Source of the DNA: Poa pratensis
Lineage: Eukaryota; Streptophyta; Magnoliopsida; Poales; Poaceae
DNA: 64,000 bases
Assembly: GCA_947311845.1 (NCBI GenBank)
Contig: CAMZMU010000096.1
Coordinates: 18,792,500 to 18,856,499 of the forward strand
Reading direction: 5' to 3'
Under the pieces are notes generated by a model. The model searched no databases and was not told the DNA's origin. It saw only the letters and a list, made by a program, of their open reading frames with translations. The position numbers were made by a program, and so were the translations under genes. How positions within the stretch are numbered: the stretch's first letter is position 1; every line of letters starts with the position of its first letter. This document shows positions 58,799 through 64,000 of this stretch, in pieces.

Positions 58799-59365
58799 AT
58801 GGCTCCGTCGCCTGATGAGCTCGCTGCCCAGATCGAGGCTGAGGCTAAGGCCACTCTCTGGGCTCTTGCCTTTGCCATTCCTAGCGTCAAGGCATTGGTG
58901 CCCCTGGCTCTAGACCTTGAAGCCGGAATCTACCTCACCTGGCGTGGCCTCTTTGAAGTAGCCCTCACCAAGTACGCTCTTGATGATCATGTCATGCCGC
59001 CGCCGAGGCCACCGGCTCCATGGTCACCGATGCAGCATGGCGCCCGCCGTGATGCCCTCGTCCGCTCCTGGATATACGGCGTCCTCTCGCCTTCACTACA
59101 GGTCATGGTGATGGACACCTCTGCCACTGCCACCGCTCGCTCTGTGTGGCTCAAGCTCGAGAACCTGCACCGCGACAACACTGACACGCGCGCGGTTCTC
59201 CTTGAGGAGCAGTTCTATGGGCTTCAACAGGGCGATCTCTCTATGGGTGACTATTGCCGCAAGGTTAAGGCTCTTGCCGATGAGCTCGCTGGTCTTGGCG
59301 TCGCGATCGCCGACCGCAGCCTTGTTCGCAAAACCCTCGTATTTCTTTGCAAAAACAAGCTGTGA
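58799..59365 (+). pseudogene. Truncated Copia Gag polyprotein
   Basis: The 188-residue frame starts 43 bp after the primer-binding site. It has the UBN2/Gag layout: YLTWRGLFEVALTKYALDDH, RSWIYGVLSPSLQVMVMDTS, TARSVWLKLENLHRDNT, EEQFYGLQQGDLSMGDYCRK and KALADELAGLG. After DRSLVRK the family text stops and a stop follows ten residues later, so the zinc knuckle, protease, integrase and RT are lost. Confidence 0.85.
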
Positions 59366-62130
59366 CAAAGAAGCATATATACTGGTTTTCCTCTCGTATT
59401 TCTTCTGGTGAAGCTAGCATTGATTTTGCCGGGTCGCGGCTGCAACTGTTGAGAGTGTGTTTTCGGCGATGAAAAATAATCTAAGACGAATTTGCGAATT
59501 GAATAGGCGATATTTTTTGTTATCGTTGTCTCATTACCTATGTCGAAAATGATGTATTCCGGTCACTTAGTACTGATGCTATTATGCAGCACGTACTAGG
59601 CTAACAGCAACACCGACAACAGCCGCAAAACGCCACACCATCACACACACACTGTAATAGTACAGTGTACCGCTACCTCTCCCATATTCTCTCTTCTCCG
59701 TGCGCTCGAACGCCACCTACTGTACCTGCGCGTGGGCATGCCATGTCCCCTCCGACCCGACTCAACTCCAACATGCACGAGCAGAGAAGAGGAAATCACA
59801 TCGACCTCCCCTAATCACGACAAGCCGCTGGAGTCCAGCTCACGCGGTAGGTCCGTCGCCGACGACGGCACAAGTCGGACGCACGAGCAAGGAGATCGAG
59901 GGGTAGCTCGGCTTCCGTTTTCGGCCACCTTGCCGTCGCTACCTACCTACACGCGTCGCGCTGGCCGGCTCGCAAGATCGGGCGCACGACGACGAGCGGC
60001 ATGCATGATGGCTGACCTGGCCCCTCGTCGACCTGCATCATGCATGGCGAGGACGGCACTGCCAGTGAGCCGCGTGCGCGTCGCGTCGTCGTCTCTTTGG
60101 TGCGGGACGAGCGCGCGGACGGCGACACGTCGGGCGGGCCGGAATCTGAGTTCGTCGGGGGACCCTGCCGAGGGGATGGGATGGGATGGAAGAAGAGACG
60201 CCGCTGGGCTCCAACGCCAGCTAAGGCGCACGGAACGGGCGCGGCTGGCGGATTCGAGTAGAGTAGCCCTCGATGGCCCAGGTGCCGAGCGATCTTTCGT
60301 CGCCATGGCACTGTATGTCTTCCAGCCCATTGGCTAGCTGAATGCTGTGTGGTTCGAGCGCGGATCCTTGGCCATAAACTCAGATGGCATGTCCACGCAG
60401 CATATTACTCACCACCCTTTGGGCCTTGGCCATAATCAAAGCATGATCTGGTCGTGCGTTTAGCAATTGCACAGTTGTTCAAACGAACTATGCTAAGAAT
60501 TTCAAGGGAGTGTGATTCTCTCGAACGAAGAAACTCTTTAGTTGCGAACCGAGCTTTAATTAGTTTTTTTTTTTGTTGAACTAGCCCGCTCAGAGCTCGC
60601 ATCTAACTAGGTTTAATTCAGGATTTAACCGGCGTCCATCTACAGCGAGGCGGCTCCACTGATTTTTTCAATCTCAAAATCTTTTCGGGCTAGCCACCGC
60701 GATGAATCGATCGTAGTACCCTGATAGATGTTTTTCTTTGAATCTTTGGCAAATATGGCCCTATAAATATCTCACTTATTTATCTCCTTCTTAATGAAAA
60801 AAATCAGCGTTGCTTGTTTTTTCGCAAAATAATAATTCATCTGTTGGTTCAATTTTCTGGAGGTTCCCATAGGTGCACGTGCGTGCATGCATTTGTTCAT
60901 AGGGATGAGTATACATGTGTGCCTCCTACAAAAAAAGAAATTTTAGTTTTAAACCATAAGTGCTTCTATCTTACTAATGGTGTCTACACCTAAAGGGGAT
61001 TTGTGAAACTGTGTTGTGAATGGGTATACAAATGCAAGGATTGCAAGTGTGTAACTGAATATCAAATGTGATTAAAACCTTACATGCCATGTAATCATGG
61101 TTATACGCAACCTATTTGTCGGCGGTTGCTAACACCATGATGCAATCGCTTCATAGTACATATGAATCACTTCTCGTAGACTACTAGCTACAGCACCAAC
61201 CAAAAGTTAGACTAATCATAGTGGGTGTAGCTGTTAACATGAATGCCACATAGCAAAAAAGATTATGGGGCACGTTATTATGAATCTCTTTATCGCACAT
61301 GTGACACTATCAACTATAAAAATTCAAATTACTCCTCCCTATGACTAATTTTATGTTTTTTATGGTCGTCACATGTCTCAACAATCAAGGGTCCGTGAAC
61401 GGTAGCCAAAAGTGACAAACGAAGATGCCCTAGAGAAGATCGAAAAGGCTAGCGGTGAAATGAATGACCAAAAATCCTGTGTGAAATGGTTTTTTTAAGG
61501 AAAATCCTGTGTGAAATGGATGGAGCAAAAACCTGCTAGCGCTAGGTGCGGGTAATTTGCACGGCCCGTAATAAACAGATTCAGCAATAGATTGGGCTAA
61601 GCCAATATCATGTGTTGGACCATTAATGGGCCAGGATTTGTACATTCTCACTCTCATGTAGCCCGCCTGTTAGACATTTTTTTTAATTATACGATGGACA
61701 CTGAAAATATTAGATTTTTTGATAAATGGACACTGAACATAAATAGATAAAGCTTAATATATAGCAGAAGTTAACCTGGAATTAGATCAGTATATGTCAC
61801 AGTAAAAACCTCGGGACAATATGTATATCTGAACAAGGGTGTAGTTTCACACCTTGTCAAATTTAGCACTTCGGCATTAGTTCTCTAACCTTTATGTGCT
61901 AGAGGGCTGGATGCAGCAGTGTTGAGCTCCATCCAGCAATCTTCCTACATTCTTCAACCTCCAATCTTCCTACTTTTCCAGCATATCTTAATCAATTTTA
62001 CACGCTTACCTTGGGAATTTAGTGTATTTAGTCTGCTTTTCATTATTTTGCCTAAGAACAACGTTGATGGAACCATTCTGGCCATCAACATAGCAAATGC
62101 TGCCCATGCGCGCATACAGGAGCGCTCGCA
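59366..62130. other. No gene supported
   Basis: 59640-60340 is GC-rich with open frames on both strands (up to 201 residues) but no domain. 60350-62100 is AT-rich. A short 19-bp tandem copy (aaaatcctgtgtgaaatgg) lies at about 61470 and 61501. The frame at 61919-62497 is the shadow of the heat shock factor exon. Confidence 0.35.
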
Positions 62131-62774
62131 TCAGTTCTCACCGCCGCACCTCGCCGGACCCGACGATGGTACGCCGACCCACGGTTCACCGATCCTCATC
62201 ATCTTGATCGCCCGCTCGCTGGCCAATGCCTCGTCGCACCGCGCCCTCTTCGTCGTCGTCGCCTCCTTGAGGAGCACCCGAACAGCTTCACCTTCTTCTC
62301 CTCTGGGCCGTGCTCTTGTTCCGCGGCGCACGCTCGGTCCAGCTCGCCGCCGGCCGCGCCTTGCACGTCCTCGTCCATCAGCAGACGCAGATCAAGCTGC
62401 CGGACGTCCAGGAAGCGCGACAGGAAGCCCAGGAGCTCCTCGCAGTGTCGGCGCGCCAGAGCCAGCTCTGATGCCAGCGTCTGGTTGTCTTTCCTGAGCT
62501 GCTCGTTCTCGCTGGTGAGGTCCAGACGCGGCGGCGACGATGCCGACGAGGAGCTGTGGTCGTTTCCGGCGCCGGACGTGCTGGCCGACGCGGGAGGCAG
62601 AGGGGGCAGTGGCGGAGGGAACGCCACGTTTACGCCGCTGCCGCAGGATTTGGAGGACTGAGGAGTCGTCGTCGGCGCTTTGCGGCGACGGATGCCGCAG
62701 AGGAGGCTTTGATCACCTCGCCGGAAGTTCTCGTTCGCGAACTCCCACCGATCAGGCACCACCTTCCGAAATCC
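62131..62774 (-). CDS. HSFB1: Class B heat shock factor, exon 2 (partial gene, frameshifted)
   Basis: Minus-strand exon preceded by an AG acceptor (62775-62776). It opens with the second half of the HSF DNA-binding domain, [20 protein letters not shown], at the conserved HSF intron position, then [12 protein letters not shown]. The HR-A/B coiled coil follows ([20 protein letters not shown] ... [13 protein letters not shown]) without the class A insertion. Next is the KLFG repressor motif typical of class B, and the tail [17 protein letters not shown] ... [19 protein letters not shown]. One G is missing in the run after KLFG (about 62317), shifting the last ~45 residues. Exon 1 (first half of the DNA-binding domain) is not in 62775-64000, so it lies outside the window or is lost. 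Class B is sure; the B1 member is likely. Confidence 0.85.
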
Positions 62775-63289
62775 CTGCATATGGATAGTTCCCACCGTTC
62801 GTCAGTATCCAACAAGGAGTACCATTGAGCGATCAAGATAAGAAACCGGTGTGTGTACATTCAGTTATACGAGCAGGGCAAATACATTTGCCATTTAGCC
62901 TGTAGGAGAGAGCACATAACAAGTTGTACATGTTCTATCAACAAATAGTTTATTACTCCGTATTTGTTAGCAAACATCATCTATCTTTTGAATGAAGTGT
63001 TCACAAAATTCCACTGATTTCAGTCTATTTGTTTTCATAGACAGCTACCTCCACAACAGTTAAGGTGTCAGCAACTCAGCATCCACTCTCTGTTGTCAGA
63101 AGTAGACATCTCATTCACCTGGATTATCATTACTAGCAACTCAGTGATGTATGTTCTTAATGTTCCTCCACTGATTGCTACAAGAGTGGGGTATCTTCAG
63201 TGCATATTCTACTCATGGAATAATCATACGAAAGTCTTATGGCCAATGAGTTTCAAACAATGAATGCAACGCTTGTGCACTGTTTTCCT
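62775..63289. other. Probable heat shock factor intron sequence
   Basis: AT-rich, no coding text for the missing HSF exon. It continues beyond the LINE fragment to the end of the window. Confidence 0.4.
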
Positions 63290-63525
63290 TCATGCAGGTA
63301 TCGCTTTTGGATAACCTTTTTATATTCCGGGGTTGTCTTTGGTGGTGGTTTGTGGGCTGCTGCGAGGATTTGATTACCGTGGCGGGGCCTTTTTTTCCTT
63401 TTCCTTTTCTTTTTCGTTTTCAGGCTATGTGCATCCTAGATGTCGTTTGTGGCATTTTGTTGGTGCAGAGGCTAGGTGTAATTGGTATCTTCGCGATATT
63501 AATATATTCGCTTTGTAAAAAAAAT
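63290..63525 (+). mobile_element. LINE 3' UTR remnant
   Basis: T/G-rich sequence with ctttttttccttttcc..., 'ggtgtaattggtatcttcgcgatattaatata' and a terminal A-run at 63515-63524 matches the usual layout of grass LINE 3' ends. No ORF2 coding part remains. If the HSF gene extends past the window this lies in its intron. Confidence 0.55.
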
Positions 63526-64000
63526 TGAAGAGAAAGAAACATTAAGCTAGAAAAAAATTGGCCGCTATGAAGCACAAAATTTATTTGCATGTGATTCAAA
63601 TTTGAGATAGCTCACCACACAGCATGTGTCCGAATATCCACAATTATAATAAAAAGGGAAATAGAAAAAAAAAGTGACTTCAAAATAATAAATAGCTCTT
63701 TGATCAGGATATTTCCATCACTTCTTTACTTGCATGAATCTCATGTTTAGAATAGACGGTTCTTATTTTGGTGACTTAGAAATAGTTAGTTCCCAATCAC
63801 ATGCGAAATATAACACAAAATTATAGAAATAGAAGGCTATGGTTCTTCGAAATATTGTACTTGATTGGCTGTTGAGGGACATAGAATTTGAGGATCAAAT
63901 AATTTCACGACATCGATCTCACATCTATTTTTATCCAGAACTTGTGAGAATTATGCACCTTGTTATATTATTTTCATGTAATCATCTAAACCGAAACACC
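63526..64000. other. AT-rich DNA, no gene seen
   Basis: No coding, TIR or LTR signal. Possibly more of the HSF intron. Confidence 0.3.

Noticed and set aside
61919..62497. 192-residue plus-strand frame
   Set aside because: Its GC-rich half is the antisense of the heat shock factor exon; the rest is AT-rich intergenic DNA.

Overview
The window is nuclear DNA of a grass, almost certainly a Triticeae cereal (wheat, barley, rye or Aegilops). Sparse intron-containing genes sit in a sea of nested transposable elements. These include Stowaway MITEs beginning CTCCCTCCG, Gypsy LTRs with a TGGCGCCGTTGCCGGGG primer-binding site, CACTA-like debris, LINE 3' ends and PIF/Harbinger elements. No exact species can be fixed from the sequence alone.

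Layout. 1-4343: end of a Gypsy element with a probable 3.6-kb LTR. 4344-6380: intergenic DNA with CACTA-like debris. 6383-7123 (-): intronless group X ERF transcription factor with a duplicated G-box/W-box module upstream. 8600-14560: fold-back MITEs, an ABCB transporter relic and LINE remnants, one with a perfect 13-bp target duplication. 14795-18617 (+): eight-exon USP39/Sad1-type spliceosomal pseudo-deubiquitinase. 19254-20757 (-): three-exon alpha-amylase (AMY3-like) with three single-base frameshifts. A 3.5-kb PIF/Harbinger element (20874-24360) sits 3 bp from its TATA box and separates it from its older upstream sequence. 24630-27195: a LINE with an internal inversion. 27826-31307: an uncharacterised grass family, one broken copy and one C-terminal fragment. 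31429-32341: Mutator-like element with a GC-rich interior. 34583-35352: Tourist-like element. 35600-37600: a broken membrane-protein gene and a Harbinger relic. 40834-47512: a coding-free Gypsy-type LTR element inserted into a 106-bp tandem repeat. 48417-48705: MITE-like insertion. 48710-54500: mostly unexplained sequence. 55240-57667 (+): CYP707A abscisic-acid 8'-hydroxylase, six exons, one frameshift. 58453-59365: truncated Copia element with a nested Stowaway. 62131-62774 (-): exon 2 of a class B heat shock factor, with one frameshift.

The genes are unrelated in mechanism, although amylase, ABA catabolism, an ERF and a heat shock factor are all familiar in seed and stress biology. The most striking pattern is that every frameshift in the three otherwise well-preserved genes (amylase x3, CYP707A x1, HSFB x1) is a loss of one base. 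That suggests either consensus errors in the assembly or very recent decay. The window shows no clear sign of a wholly new molecular system. The most interesting features are the promoter-splitting transposon, the inverted LINE, the templated deletion in the transposase and the duplicated ERF promoter module.
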